From: Acidobacteriaceae bacterium
Lineage (GTDB): Bacteria > Acidobacteriota > Terriglobia > Terriglobales > Acidobacteriaceae
Direction of reading: 5' to 3'
DNA length: 64,000 bases
Assembly: GCA_025360645.1 (NCBI GenBank)
Contig: JANYBT010000022.1
Coordinates: 1 to 64,000 of the forward strand
Shown: piece after piece, positions 46,029-56,531 of the stretch
How the letters are laid out: every line of letters starts with the position of its first letter
Position numbering within the stretch: the first letter of the stretch is position 1
Position numbers and translations under genes: made by a program
Notes under the pieces: model-generated
Told to the model about the DNA's origin: nothing
The model's database searches: none
What the model saw: only the letters and a program-made list of their open reading frames with translations

Positions 46029-46949
46029 ATGCACCGTCAAATATTTTTCGTTCTGCTGCTTTCGACCCTCACGTTTGCCCAGGCGCCTGCGCCCAAGAAG
46101 AGCGCCACCTCAGTCGCCAGGAAGCCTGCTGCGGAGGTCGCCAAGCCCGCTAGTGCTGGCGCCACCGTGCCATCCGAACAAACTGCCGAGGCCTTTCTGC
46201 ACCAGATGTTCGGATACGACTCCACCATCAGCAGCAAAGTGGTTGAGATCAAGCCTTTTGGCGACATCGGTCTCGCCCAGGTGGACGCGGTCATCGCCAA
46301 TACCCAAGGTCAAAAGCAGTTTCTTACTTTCTACATCTCTCCCGATCAGAAGCACGCCATTGCGGGCGAGGTCATTCCATTCGGCCCTAAGCCCTTTGCC
46401 GAGGCCCACGCTCGTTTGGAGAAAGGCGTGAATGGCCCCGTCCGCGGCCCCGCCAAGGCTCCTGTCACCATCGTGGAATTTAGCGACCTACAGTGCCCTC
46501 ACTGCAAGGTGGCTGCACCCAACTTGGAAAAACTGCTCGCAGAAGAACCCAACGTCCACTTCGTTTTTCAGAACTATCCGCTGCCCATGCACAATTGGGC
46601 TGCCAAGGCCGCCGCCTACTCCGATTGCGTTGGTCTCGCTTCCAATGATGCCGTCTGGAAGTTCATTCAGAAAACTTACGACGCTCAGACCGACATCACC
46701 GAAGCCAACGCCGACCAGAAACTCACCGCCATCGCCAACGACTCCGGCGTGAAAGGCGACGAGATCGCCGCCTGCGCCGCCAAGCCTGAAAGTAAATCGC
46801 GCCTCGAAGCCTCGCTCGCTCTCGGCCGCGCCGTTGGCGTCACCGGCACTCCTACCATTTTCATCAATGGCCGCAAGACCGATCTGGGCGGCGCTCCCAT
46901 CGAATACCTGAAGAACCTGGTCGAGTTCGAAGCCAAGCAAGCCAAGTAG
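46029..46949 (+). CDS. DsbA-like thiol-disulfide oxidoreductase, secreted
   Basis: The 306-residue protein has a signal peptide (cleavage near FAQ), an Ala/Pro/Lys-rich linker, and an N-terminal extension (about 48-125) unlike DsbA. The thioredoxin-like domain has the redox motif CPHC (156-159) in EFSDLQCPHCK and the cis-Pro region GVTGTPTIFINGRK. It probably forms or isomerises disulfides in exported proteins (Thioredoxin_4/DsbA family). The ATG at 46029 is preferred over 45978 because it starts the signal peptide. Confidence 0.82.
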   Translation: MHRQIFFVLLLSTLTFAQAPAPKKSATSVARKPAAEVAKPASAGATVPSEQTAEAFLHQMFGYDSTISSKVVEIKPFGDIGLAQVDAVIANTQGQKQFLTFYISPDQKHAIAGEVIPFGPKPFAEAHARLEKGVNGPVRGPAKAPVTIVEFSDLQCPHCKVAAPNLEKLLAEEPNVHFVFQNYPLPMHNWAAKAAAYSDCVGLASNDAVWKFIQKTYDAQTDITEANADQKLTAIANDSGVKGDEIAACAAKPESKSRLEASLALGRAVGVTGTPTIFINGRKTDLGGAPIEYLKNLVEFEAKQAK

Positions 46950-47011
46950 TCAGTTCGCGACGCCTGCGCCTTGAAAGCAGCGCCTGGACGCATTGGGACG
47001 AGTCTCTAACC

Positions 47012-49156
47012 ATGAAATATATTTCAACCACCGCCTTGTTCCTGCTCCTCGCGGCCGCTACTTACCAGAGCGCCCAGAACCCCGCCGCTCCTGCTTCGCT
47101 TCTGGGTTTTCGTAACCCCGCCGCGGAAAATGCGGCCGAGGCGCGCTTCCTGGCCGTGCCCGACCCCAAACTCGCCGAGCAGCACCTGAAGACCCTCACC
47201 CAGGCGCCTCATGTTGCCGGCACTCCTGAGGACAAGGCCACAGCCGATTACGTCGCGGCGAAATTTCGCGAGGCCGGCCTGGAAACCCAGATCGTCGAAT
47301 ACAAGGCCTGGATTAACTACCCCTCTGAAATCAGCGTAGACCTCACCGCGCCCGCCGGCGTCACCATGCACGGCCCCACTCCCGAGCATGTCGAAGGCGA
47401 TCCTTTTCAGGACGATCCCCGCATCATCAACGCCTTCAACGGCATGTCTCCCTCCGGCGATGTGGAGGCCGACGTCGTCTATGCCAACTATGGCTCCCCG
47501 GAAGATTTTGATCGTCTGAAGGCCATGAATGTGGACGTGCGCGGCAAGATCGTGATCGTCCGCTACGGCGAAAACTTCCGCGGCGTCAAAGCCTTTGTCG
47601 CCCAGGAACGTGGTGCAGCGGCCGTTATTATTTACTCCGATCCCAAAGACGACGGCTATTACCGCGGCGATGCTTATCCCAAAGGTCCCTGGCGCCCGGC
47701 CACCGCGGTGCAGCGTGGTTCCATCGGCTACATGTTCCAGTTTCCCGGCGATCCCACCACTCCCGGAGTGGCCTCCACCCCCGGTCTTGCGAACGACAAG
47801 CGTCTGACTCCCCAAGAGTCGCCGCAGGTCCCGAAAATTCCCACCACCCCGCTCTCTTATCACGACGCCTCGCCCATCCTCGAGCATCTGGGCGGTGCCG
47901 AGTCTCCGCGCGAGTGGCAGGGCGGTTTGCCCTTCACCTACCACGTCGGCCCCGGCCCCGCGAAGGTGCACATGCGCCTCAAGCAGGACTTCCAGTTCCG
48001 CACCATCTGGGACGTCATCGGACGCATCCCCGGCTCCGAGCATCCCGAGCAATGGGTTGTCGCCGGCAATCATCGCGACGCCTGGGTGTATGGCGCGGTG
48101 GATCCTAACAGCGGCACTGCCGCCATGCTGGAAACGGTTCACGGTCTCGGCGAACTGCTCAAATCCGGGTGGAAACCCAAACGCTCCATCGTGATTGGCA
48201 GTTGGGATGCCGAAGAAGAAGGACTGATGGGCTCGACCGAATGGGGCGAGCAGTACGCCGCTCCACTGGCCAATGCCGCCGCCTACTTCAACATGGACGT
48301 CGCCGTCAGCGGTCCTAAATTCGGAGCTTCCTCCGTCCCGACCTTAAAGCAGTTCATCCGCGAGATCACCAAAGCCGTCCCTAATCCCAAGGGCGGAACG
48401 GTGTATGAGGAATGGCAGAAGACGAGCCAGGAAGTCGTAAACACCCACGAAACCAGCAGCGGCACCTACCGTCCGCCCGCCGCCCAGACGAAAGCGGACG
48501 TACCCGTCGGCGACCTCGGCAGTGGTTCCGACTACACCGTCTTCCTGCAACATCTCGGCGTGCCCTCCACCGACATCGGTTCCACCGGCCCCTACGGCGT
48601 TTATCACTCCGCCTTCGACAATTTCAACTGGTTCAAGAAATTCGGCGACCCGGATTTTGTTTACGAACAGCAGATGGCCCGCATCTACGGACTGGAAATG
48701 TTGCGCATGGCCGACTGCGACGCGCTGCCCTACGACTACGAGCAGTACGGCAGGGAAATTGTCACCTACATCGAAACCGCAAAAGCCAAGGCCCAAGCCA
48801 AGCTGGCCGCGCACGCTCCCGAGTTTTCCGCAGCACTAGAGAGTGCCCGCCGCTTCGAGCAAGCCGGCTCAAAAATCGCCGACAAGCGCCGCAAAATGCC
48901 CGCCGACCTGGTCCGCCTGAATTCCGCTTTGCTTGAGACAGAGCGCGCGCTCCTGATTTCCGAGGGCTTGCCCAATCGCCCGTGGTATCGCCACGCCATC
49001 TACGCCCCCGGCCAATACACCGGCTACGCGGCAGTTGTCATCCCCGGAGTGAATGAGGCCATCGACAAGGGCGACGCCGCCCTCACCCAGCAGCAACTGG
49101 CAGTGCTGGCAGCCGCCCTGAATCGCGCCAGCAAGGTGTTAGAGAGCTATCGCTAG
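47012..49156 (+). CDS. M28 carboxypeptidase of the PSMA/glutamate carboxypeptidase II type
   Basis: The 714-residue secreted zinc peptidase has a signal peptide (residues 1-20), then the protease-associated domain (about 120-260), the M28 core and a TFR-like C-terminal helical dimerisation domain (about 600-710). Zinc-site motifs are AGNHRDAW (about 352-359), DPNSGTAAMLE, WDAEEEGLMGSTEW (catalytic Glu in the Glu-Glu pair) and the late His in GVYHSAFDNF. It resembles human glutamate carboxypeptidase II and the transferrin receptor in domain order. It likely trims peptides outside the cytoplasm. Confidence 0.88.
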   Translation: MKYISTTALFLLLAAATYQSAQNPAAPASLLGFRNPAAENAAEARFLAVPDPKLAEQHLKTLTQAPHVAGTPEDKATADYVAAKFREAGLETQIVEYKAWINYPSEISVDLTAPAGVTMHGPTPEHVEGDPFQDDPRIINAFNGMSPSGDVEADVVYANYGSPEDFDRLKAMNVDVRGKIVIVRYGENFRGVKAFVAQERGAAAVIIYSDPKDDGYYRGDAYPKGPWRPATAVQRGSIGYMFQFPGDPTTPGVASTPGLANDKRLTPQESPQVPKIPTTPLSYHDASPILEHLGGAESPREWQGGLPFTYHVGPGPAKVHMRLKQDFQFRTIWDVIGRIPGSEHPEQWVVAGNHRDAWVYGAVDPNSGTAAMLETVHGLGELLKSGWKPKRSIVIGSWDAEEEGLMGSTEWGEQYAAPLANAAAYFNMDVAVSGPKFGASSVPTLKQFIREITKAVPNPKGGTVYEEWQKTSQEVVNTHETSSGTYRPPAAQTKADVPVGDLGSGSDYTVFLQHLGVPSTDIGSTGPYGVYHSAFDNFNWFKKFGDPDFVYEQQMARIYGLEMLRMADCDALPYDYEQYGREIVTYIETAKAKAQAKLAAHAPEFSAALESARRFEQAGSKIADKRRKMPADLVRLNSALLETERALLISEGLPNRPWYRHAIYAPGQYTGYAAVVIPGVNEAIDKGDAALTQQQLAVLAAALNRASKVLESYR

Positions 49157-49233
49157 ATCCTCGCGCAGATTCATAATAATCTTGCTATCGTCATGATATT
49201 GTGACCACACAACGCTGCTCTCGAGGAGATGCG

Positions 49234-49470
49234 ATGAAGCAAATGTCGGCCGGCACATTCAAGTCGAAATGCCTGGCGGTGATGGACCAAGTCTCCCGAA
49301 GCGGCGAACCGGTCTTGATCACCAAACACGGCAAACCCGTGGTCCAGCAGGTTCCTGCCGAAAAGCACGCTGAGGCCATTTTCGGCTATATGGCCGGCAA
49401 GGTGAAAATCATAGGTGACATCGTCGGACCGGTCACGCCGCCGCGAGACTGGGAACTCAAGTCCGGCTGA
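49234..49470 (+). CDS. Phd/YefM-type antitoxin without an intact toxin
   Basis: The 78-residue product begins MKQMSAGTFKSKCLAVMDQV with LITKHGKPVVQQVP, the DNA-binding fold of Phd/YefM antitoxins. It ends with the GKVKIIGDIVGPVTPP.DWE tail that normally grips a PIN-domain (VapC) toxin. GAGGAG precedes the ATG. A partial palindrome GTCATGAT-ATTGTGAC upstream (about 49189-49204) is a likely operator. The toxin that should follow is reduced to its last ~30 codons. Confidence 0.8.
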   Translation: MKQMSAGTFKSKCLAVMDQVSRSGEPVLITKHGKPVVQQVPAEKHAEAIFGYMAGKVKIIGDIVGPVTPPRDWELKSG

Positions 49471-49556
49471 TCACCGCTACATCCACGGTCCAAGGCTCGC
49501 CGCTGGTTACTGCCGATGAACACACCCGCGGAGCGAAAGTCGTGGAGAACATCTGG
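49467..49556 (+). pseudogene. VapC/PIN toxin remnant (C-terminal tail only)
   Basis: Overlapping the antitoxin stop, an open frame reads LITATSTVQGSPLVTADEHT, then RGAKVVENIW. This matches the end of VapC toxins of the Phd-VapC class (LIAATA..h..pLVTAD..ir...V.tiW). The N-terminal two-thirds, including the first acidic metal ligands, is missing. The deletion appears to have joined the antitoxin end to the toxin end. Confidence 0.65.
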
Positions 49557-49572
49557 TTAGGTGAATGTATAT

Positions 49573-49600
49573 TTGATGTCTTGACCGCTTCGACTACAAT
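49573..49600 (+). promoter_or_regulatory. Candidate promoter of the ParD-like gene
   Basis: TTGATG (49573-49578), 16 bases, TACAAT (49595-49600), then six bases to ATG 49607. This again predicts a leaderless transcript. Confidence 0.35.
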
Positions 49601-49606
49601 TTACCC

Positions 49607-49996
49607 ATGGAGATCTTGTTTTCCCCTGAAATCGAAGCCAGACTACTCCGAATCGCTTCAGAAACGGGCAAAGGACTGGACGAAGTCGTACGAGAATTAG
49701 TGGCGAACTACATTGACCACGACGAATGGGTCAGGCAACAGGTTAGGAAGGGACTCGCATCCCTCGATCATGGCACGTTGGTTTCCCACGACGAAGTGCG
49801 CCGCCGCATGAAGCGCCTCATCCGCTCGAAGCGACTGTGCGCCGGTCTCCCGAATTCAACAAATCGCGAGAAGCGGCCCAGCTGGAGACCGCGCAAACTC
49901 TACTTCGCGGGAACGGATTGTTTGGCTGCAGGTGCGCCGCGTAGCAAACCTTCGGTGCTCAGGTCCTCGTCCAGTTCCGGCCAGTGGATACCGTAG
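49607..49996 (+). CDS. ParD/CopG-like antitoxin with run-on C-terminus
   Basis: The first ~76 residues look like a ParD-type antitoxin: ILFSPEIEARLLRIASETGK, DEVVRELVANYI (ribbon-helix-helix-like), then HDEWVRQQVRKGLASLDHGTLVSHDEVRRRM, the toxin-binding part. After KRLIRSKR the reading continues about 50 residues through low-quality sequence that overlaps the opposing DUF2442 gene. The natural stop was probably lost when the downstream ParE toxin was deleted. Genuine length is thus likely about 75-85 residues. Confidence 0.6.
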   Translation: MEILFSPEIEARLLRIASETGKGLDEVVRELVANYIDHDEWVRQQVRKGLASLDHGTLVSHDEVRRRMKRLIRSKRLCAGLPNSTNREKRPSWRPRKLYFAGTDCLAAGAPRSKPSVLRSSSSSGQWIP

Positions 49997-50172
49997 CCGC
50001 CGCCGGCAATCGCCCAATTCCCGCGCTGCGCCGCTGTAACATTGAGCAGTCGCGGATACCACATCAGGGGCACGGTGATGACCCGGCCGTCACGCAGGCC
50101 CACGCTGATCGTATCGTCCGTGGACTGCACGTCGAGCACCCGCTCATCTGCGGCCGTTGCCAAAAAACTCAT
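49900..50172 (-). CDS. DUF2442 domain protein
   Basis: The 90-residue protein has the DUF2442 pattern VQSTDDTISVGLRDGRVITV, WYPRLLN, and IHWPELDEDLSTEGLL at the end. These small proteins often pair with DUF4160 proteins in toxin-antitoxin-like modules. Directly upstream on the same strand a short frame (50228-50169: TFQLLVIQHRDEFWRGME-stop) overlaps its ATG as ATGA and resembles the end of a DUF4160 protein. The partner therefore seems to have been truncated by the neighbouring thiC end. That last point is tentative. Confidence 0.75.
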   Translation of the reverse strand: MSFLATAADERVLDVQSTDDTISVGLRDGRVITVPLMWYPRLLNVTAAQRGNWAIAGGGYGIHWPELDEDLSTEGLLRGAPAAKQSVPAK

Positions 50173-50230
50173 TCCATGCCTCTCCAAAACTCGTCCCGGT
50201 GCTGGATCACCAGCAGTTGAAAGGTGCGCC

Positions 50231-51805
<1,575 letters not shown>

Positions 51806-51841
51806 CTAGAATCATAAGGTTCCTTTCTCAACGAGGTTTCC

Positions 51842-53866
51842 ATGCGCATTCGTCAATATCTTCTTGCCTTCACGTTACTGTCGCTGTCCGTCTCCTTCGC
51901 CCAGACTGCTTCCCATCCAGCGCCGCCCGCGCTTGACACCGTTGATAAAGCCGCCGACCCCTGCACTAACTTTTACCAATATGCCTGCGGCTCCTGGCTG
52001 AAGAAGACGGAAATTCCCGCCGACCAATCGCGCTGGGGCAGTTTCAATGAACTCCACGAACGCAACCAGATGCTGCTGCGCGACCTCCTGGAAAAAGATT
52101 CCGCTGCCGACGCCTCTCGCGGCGCGATTGACCAGAAGATTGGCGACTTCTACGGCTCTTGCATGGATGAAAAATCCGCCAACGCCAAAGGCGCAGAGCC
52201 GATCCAGCCCGAGCTCGACCGCATCGCCGCCGTCAAAGACAAGGCTGCTTTAATGGATGCGATTGCTCGCGTCCACCTCGTCGGCCCCAACCCGCTGTTC
52301 AATTTCTATTCCAATTCCGACCTGCACAACTCCGAGCAAGTCATCGCCTACATTGACCAGGGCGGTCTCTCCTTGCCTGACCGCGATTACTACATCAAAG
52401 AAGACGCCAAGACGGTCGAGGCCCGCAAGCATCTGGCCGAATACATCACCACCTCATTCACTCTCGCCGGCCGCTCGCCGGAAGACGCCGCTCACGCTGC
52501 CGAGACCGTTTTGCGCATCGAAACTGCGCTGGCCAAAGCGTCCATGGACCGCACCGCCCGCCGTGACCCCAAGAATCGCGATCACAAGATGACTCGCGAC
52601 CAGGCAGTTGCCCTCGCCCCGAACTTCTACCTGAACCGCTATTTCACCGTCATCGGCGCTCCCGCCTTCACTGAAATCAACGTCTCCAACCCTGACTTCT
52701 TCAAGCAGGTCAATAGTGTTCTGGAGTCCGAACCGCTCGACGCCCTCAAGGTTTACGTCACCTGGCACATGCTGCGCCACGCGTCTCCGTGGTTGTCCCA
52801 GCCCTTTGTCGAAGCCAATTTCAAGATGCAGCAAGCGCTTACTGGCCAGAAAGAAATTCAACCGCGCTGGAAGCGTTGCGTTGACATCACCGACCGTGCC
52901 CTGGGCGAGGCCTTGGGCCAGCGCTTCGTCGAGCAACACTTTGGCGCCGATGGCAAACAGCGCATGTTGAAAATGGTGGACGCGCTGGAGCACTCTCTCG
53001 ATAGCGACATCCACGACCTGCCTTGGATGTCCGATGAGACCAAGAAGCAAGCCAAGATCAAGCTGGAAGCCATCCGCAACAAAATCGGTTATCCCGATGT
53101 ATGGCGCGACTACAGTTCGGTCACCATCGTGCGCGGCGATCTGGTAGGCAACCTGGTTCGCGCCGACGAATTTGAAGCCCGTCGCGAAATTGCCAAGGTC
53201 GGCAAGCCCCTCGACCGCAAGGAGTGGGGCATGACGCCGCCCACCGTCAATGCCTACTACAACGGATCGCAAAACGAAATCGTGTTTCCCGCCGGCATCC
53301 TGCAGCCTCCGTTCTTTGACAAGGCCATGGACGACGCGGTGAACTTCGGCGGCATCGGCCTCGTCATCGGTCACGAACTCACCCACGGCTTCGACGATCA
53401 GGGCCGCAAATTCGACGCCCAGGGCAACCTGCACGATTGGTGGACCGCGAAGGATGGGGAAGAGTTTGAAAAGCGCGCCAGTTGCGTTGCCAATGAGTAC
53501 GGCAATTTTGTTGCGGTGGACGATCTGAAGCTCAATGGCCGCCTCACCCTTGGCGAGAATACCGCCGACAATGGCGGCGCCCGCGTCGCCCTGATGGCTC
53601 TCCATCAGATGATGGCGCAGGACAAGGACCTCGACCAAAAGATTGACGGCTACACTCCCGACCAGCGTTTCTTCCTCGGCTTCGGACGCGTCTGGTGTGA
53701 GAAGCGCCGTCCTGAAGTCGCTCGCATGATGGTCACCGTCGATCCCCACTCGCCCGGCGAATACCGGGTGAATGGAACCGTCCAGAACATGCCCGAATTC
53801 CAGAAGGCATGGAACTGCAAATCAGGTCAGCCCATGGTCGCGGAAAACGCCTGCCGGGTTTGGTAG
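51842..53866 (+). CDS. pepO: M13 family zinc endopeptidase (PepO/neprilysin-like), secreted
   Basis: The 674-residue protein has a signal peptide (residues 1-20, ending SFAQ) and the M13 fold: an N-terminal PCTNFYQYACGSWLKK segment, then the zinc motif HELTH (511-515) in VIGHELTHGFDDQGRKFD. The third zinc ligand Glu572 is in GENTADNGG, and the C-terminal end CRVW matches the family. It cleaves small to medium peptides outside the cytoplasm. TAGAAT lies at about 51807. Convergent with ppa. Confidence 0.93.
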   Translation: MRIRQYLLAFTLLSLSVSFAQTASHPAPPALDTVDKAADPCTNFYQYACGSWLKKTEIPADQSRWGSFNELHERNQMLLRDLLEKDSAADASRGAIDQKIGDFYGSCMDEKSANAKGAEPIQPELDRIAAVKDKAALMDAIARVHLVGPNPLFNFYSNSDLHNSEQVIAYIDQGGLSLPDRDYYIKEDAKTVEARKHLAEYITTSFTLAGRSPEDAAHAAETVLRIETALAKASMDRTARRDPKNRDHKMTRDQAVALAPNFYLNRYFTVIGAPAFTEINVSNPDFFKQVNSVLESEPLDALKVYVTWHMLRHASPWLSQPFVEANFKMQQALTGQKEIQPRWKRCVDITDRALGEALGQRFVEQHFGADGKQRMLKMVDALEHSLDSDIHDLPWMSDETKKQAKIKLEAIRNKIGYPDVWRDYSSVTIVRGDLVGNLVRADEFEARREIAKVGKPLDRKEWGMTPPTVNAYYNGSQNEIVFPAGILQPPFFDKAMDDAVNFGGIGLVIGHELTHGFDDQGRKFDAQGNLHDWWTAKDGEEFEKRASCVANEYGNFVAVDDLKLNGRLTLGENTADNGGARVALMALHQMMAQDKDLDQKIDGYTPDQRFFLGFGRVWCEKRRPEVARMMVTVDPHSPGEYRVNGTVQNMPEFQKAWNCKSGQPMVAENACRVW

Positions 53867-53878
53867 AAGAAGAATGGA

Positions 53879-53900
53879 ACCCGGGGCGTATGCCCCGGGT
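53879..53900. terminator. Hairpin between convergent pepO and ppa
   Basis: ACCCGGGGC (53879-53887) pairs with GCCCCGGGT (53892-53900), loop GTAT. It lies 12 bases after the pepO stop and 24 before the ppa stop and could serve both strands. It also resembles a REP-type palindrome, so its role is not certain. Confidence 0.5.
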
Positions 53901-53924
53901 GAAAGTTCACGATTGCTCAAAGGC

Positions 53925-54485
53925 TCAATGCGCCGCTTCGACGCCCTTGAAACCCTTCCGGCGCTGTTCGCTGTAGCGATGCAAGGCCGCTTCGATAATC
54001 GGATACGCTTCTGCGGCGGGCCGAATTTCATCCACCTCCACCGCTTTCCCCTCCAGCAACTTGTAGTCCTGAAAAAATCTTCTCAACATCAGCAGGCGAT
54101 GGGGCGGCATCTCGCCCGCCTCGCGATAGGAATTAAACTCCGGGTCTTCGGTCGCGATGGCGATGATCTTGTGGTCCAGCTTGCCTGAGTCGATCATGGT
54201 CATCACCCCAATCGCCCGCGCGTGGATAATCGTCAGCGGCACCACCGTTTCCTGGCACAGCACCAGCACGTCCAACGGATCGTCATCCTCGGCCAGCGTC
54301 TGCGGAATGAACCCGTAGTTCGCCGGATAATAAACCGCTGAATACAAAATGCGATCCAGCTTGATCAGTCCGCTCACCTTGTCCAACTCATACTTGACGC
54401 TGGAGCCAAAGGGAATTTCGATGACGCTATTGAATTCATGAGGCAGCTTGCTGCCGGGGGTGACGTCGTGCCAGGGATGAATCAT
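53925..54485 (-). CDS. ppa: Inorganic pyrophosphatase, family I
   Basis: The 186-residue enzyme hydrolyses pyrophosphate to drive biosynthesis. The signature [11 protein letters not shown] with metal-binding Asp67, Asp69 and Asp72 is complete. [11 protein letters not shown] precedes it, and [15 protein letters not shown] lies in the last third. AAGGAAG precedes the ATG. Confidence 0.95.
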   Translation of the reverse strand: MIHPWHDVTPGSKLPHEFNSVIEIPFGSSVKYELDKVSGLIKLDRILYSAVYYPANYGFIPQTLAEDDDPLDVLVLCQETVVPLTIIHARAIGVMTMIDSGKLDHKIIAIATEDPEFNSYREAGEMPPHRLLMLRRFFQDYKLLEGKAVEVDEIRPAAEAYPIIEAALHRYSEQRRKGFKGVEAAH

Positions 54486-54606
54486 AAGAACTGCTTCCTT
54501 GCGCTGCGGGATTTCCTTGCTATAGGCATTCTAAATGCTAGGAGCGGGGTGAGCCCTGCGGAGACTTGCCCTGGGCGGCCACGAGAGGTTCAGAATTCTC
54601 TCCATC

Positions 54607-54635
54607 TTGACCCTCCCGCGCCCGGCGCGTACAGT
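54607..54635 (+). promoter_or_regulatory. Promoter of the ccm cluster
   Basis: TTGACC (54607-54612), a 17-base spacer and TACAGT (54630-54635). Transcription would begin near 54642, just before an in-frame GTG at 54644 and 15 bases before the preferred ATG (54659). Confidence 0.55.
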
Positions 54636-54658
54636 TTTCAGTAGTGAGGTTGGCAATC

Positions 54659-55144
54659 ATGTCGAAGGAAACCAGCAAATTCTTGAAGTTCGGCGCCGTC
54701 ACCGTCGTCATTCTCATGTCGCTCGGCTACCTCGCCTATACCGGAGTGCAAGACACCAAGAGCTACTACGTGACCATCAAAGAGCTGCGAACCATGGGGG
54801 ATAGCGCGTTTTCCAAGCGCCTGCGGGTTGCGGGCAACGTGGAGCCTGGCTCCATCAAGCGCGTCGGCAGTCACGTTGACTTCATGCTGGTGGAACAGGA
54901 CCAGCGCCTCGCCGTCTCCTATACCGGCACCGAAGCCCCTCCCGACACTTTCAAGGACGAGTCGCAAGCCTTGGCGGAGGGTAACTTTGGGCGGGATGGT
55001 GTATTTCATGCCAAGGGGCTTCAGGCCAAGTGCGCCTCCAAGTATGCCCCCAAAACGGGTGGCCCACCCGAGCCTGCAAAAAGCATGACCCAGCTGCAAG
55101 CCCCGGCGGTGCAAACCCCAGCCTCCAGCGGGATGGCAAACTGA
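54659..55144 (+). CDS. ccmE: Cytochrome c maturation protein CcmE, Cys-type (CxxxY) variant
   Basis: CcmE is the periplasmic heme chaperone of cytochrome c maturation system I. The 161-residue protein has a membrane anchor (about 11-28) and the OB-fold domain with RLRVAGNVEPGSIKR and LAEGNFGRDGVFHAKGL. At the heme-attachment position, normally HxxxY, it has CASKY: Cys125 and Tyr129. This is the Cys variant known from some archaea and sulfate reducers. The start at ATG 54659 has GAGG ten bases upstream. It heads the cluster ccmE-A-B-C-D. Confidence 0.88.
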   Translation: MSKETSKFLKFGAVTVVILMSLGYLAYTGVQDTKSYYVTIKELRTMGDSAFSKRLRVAGNVEPGSIKRVGSHVDFMLVEQDQRLAVSYTGTEAPPDTFKDESQALAEGNFGRDGVFHAKGLQAKCASKYAPKTGGPPEPAKSMTQLQAPAVQTPASSGMAN

Positions 55145-55161
55145 CCAGCAGCTCCGCCTCC

Positions 55162-55860
55162 ATGGCCTCCGCTTCGTCTTCGTCACCCGGCGTAATGCCT
55201 GAGCCTATCATCGCGGTCACCGGCCTGATCAAGCAGTTCGGCAAGTTCGCGGCTCTTCGCGGCGTCACTGCCGACTTCGCCGCCGGCAAGCTCTACGCCA
55301 TTCTTGGCGACAACGGAGCAGGGAAGACCACCCTGTTGCGCACCCTGGCTGGACTCAACCATCCCACTCGCGGAGAAGTTCGCATCCTCGGCTCCGCCAG
55401 TATCCCGGAGGTCTGCCACCATATCGGCTACATGGCCCATCCCTCGTTGCTCTACGACGAGATGTCAGCCCTCGAAAACCTGCGCTACTTCGCGCGCCTC
55501 TATGGAGTGACCGACGATACCCGCTGCGCCGCTGCCATTACGTCGGTCGGCCTGGATCCCAGTCTCGCCCGCCCGGTCGGCCAGTACTCGCAAGGCATGC
55601 GTCAACGCGCCTCGATGGCCCGCGCGCTCTTGCACGACCCAAAAATCCTCCTGCTCGACGAGCCTTTCTCGAACGTGGACATCCATTCCGCGCGCGACAT
55701 GGCCGCTCTGCTGGGCCGCACCCGCGACCAGGGCAAGACAGTTTTCATCGTCACTCACCAGGCTCAGTTGCTGGAACAGGTTGCCGACGAGTTCATCTGG
55801 ATGCAAGCCGGGCGCATCATCGCGCGCACTCCTAAGCTCACCCCGCCGGAGCCTCAGTGA
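55162..55860 (+). CDS. ccmA: Heme exporter ATP-binding protein CcmA
   Basis: This ABC ATPase energises release of holo-CcmE from the CcmC complex. The 232-residue form has Walker A GDNGAGKTTLL, signature YSQGMRQRASMARALLHDP, Walker B ILLLDEPFSNVD and the switch His in VTHQ. The start is uncertain: ATG 55162, used here, or ATG 55195 (PEPIIAVTGL, where conservation begins). Neither has a clear ribosome site. It overlaps ccmB as GTGA. Confidence 0.9.
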   Translation: MASASSSSPGVMPEPIIAVTGLIKQFGKFAALRGVTADFAAGKLYAILGDNGAGKTTLLRTLAGLNHPTRGEVRILGSASIPEVCHHIGYMAHPSLLYDEMSALENLRYFARLYGVTDDTRCAAAITSVGLDPSLARPVGQYSQGMRQRASMARALLHDPKILLLDEPFSNVDIHSARDMAALLGRTRDQGKTVFIVTHQAQLLEQVADEFIWMQAGRIIARTPKLTPPEPQ

Positions 55861-56531
55861 CTCCGCCTGCCGGCATCACTCTCGCCACCTTGAGCAAGGA
55901 CCTTCGCCTGGAGTGGCGTTCCAAAGATGCCATCAACTCCATGCTGTTTTTTGCACTGCTGGTGGTCGTGGTGTTCAGTTTTTCGTTCGATCCCAACGCC
56001 GAGGAGTCCCGCCACATCGCCGGCGGACTGGTCTGGGTGGCGTTTCTGTTCGCCGCCGTAGTCGCTCTGAACCAGACCTGGGCCCGCGAAGTCCGCAATC
56101 AGGTGCTGGATGCCTACCGGGTTTCTCCCGCCCCCGCCAATTCGCTTTTCCTCGCGAAAGCATTGGGGAATTTTATCTTCGTCACCATTCTGGAAGCCGC
56201 CATGACGCCCCTGTTCATCGTCTTCTATCAGCTGCGTTCTCTCGGCCCCGCCTGGCAGCTTCTGTTGGTTGCCGGCTTCGGCACTTGGGCTCTGGTAGTG
56301 AATGGCACGTTTTTTGCCGCCATGAGTTTGCGGACCCGCAGCAGGGAGATCATGTTGCCCCTGCTGTTGTTTCCGATTTCGATTCCCGCGATTCTGGCCA
56401 TGGTGCAAGCCACCACTTCCATCTTGCTGGGCGAAGGCGCGCGCTTCTGGATTGTCTTGCTGTTCACGTATGATTTGGTGTTCACCTCAGCTTGTCTGCT
56501 TTTATTTGAGACAGTACTGGAGGCAGAATGA
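55857..56531 (+). CDS. ccmB: Heme exporter membrane protein CcmB
   Basis: The 224-residue protein has six hydrophobic segments, the expected CcmB topology. It starts with LATLSKDLRLEWRSKDAINSM and contains LNQTWAREVRNQVLDAYRVSP in the first cytoplasmic loop, as in the family. It partners with CcmA. The start is GTG 55857, overlapping the ccmA stop. Its stop overlaps the ccmC start as ATGA. Confidence 0.9.
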   Translation: MTPPAGITLATLSKDLRLEWRSKDAINSMLFFALLVVVVFSFSFDPNAEESRHIAGGLVWVAFLFAAVVALNQTWAREVRNQVLDAYRVSPAPANSLFLAKALGNFIFVTILEAAMTPLFIVFYQLRSLGPAWQLLLVAGFGTWALVVNGTFFAAMSLRTRSREIMLPLLLFPISIPAILAMVQATTSILLGEGARFWIVLLFTYDLVFTSACLLLFETVLEAE

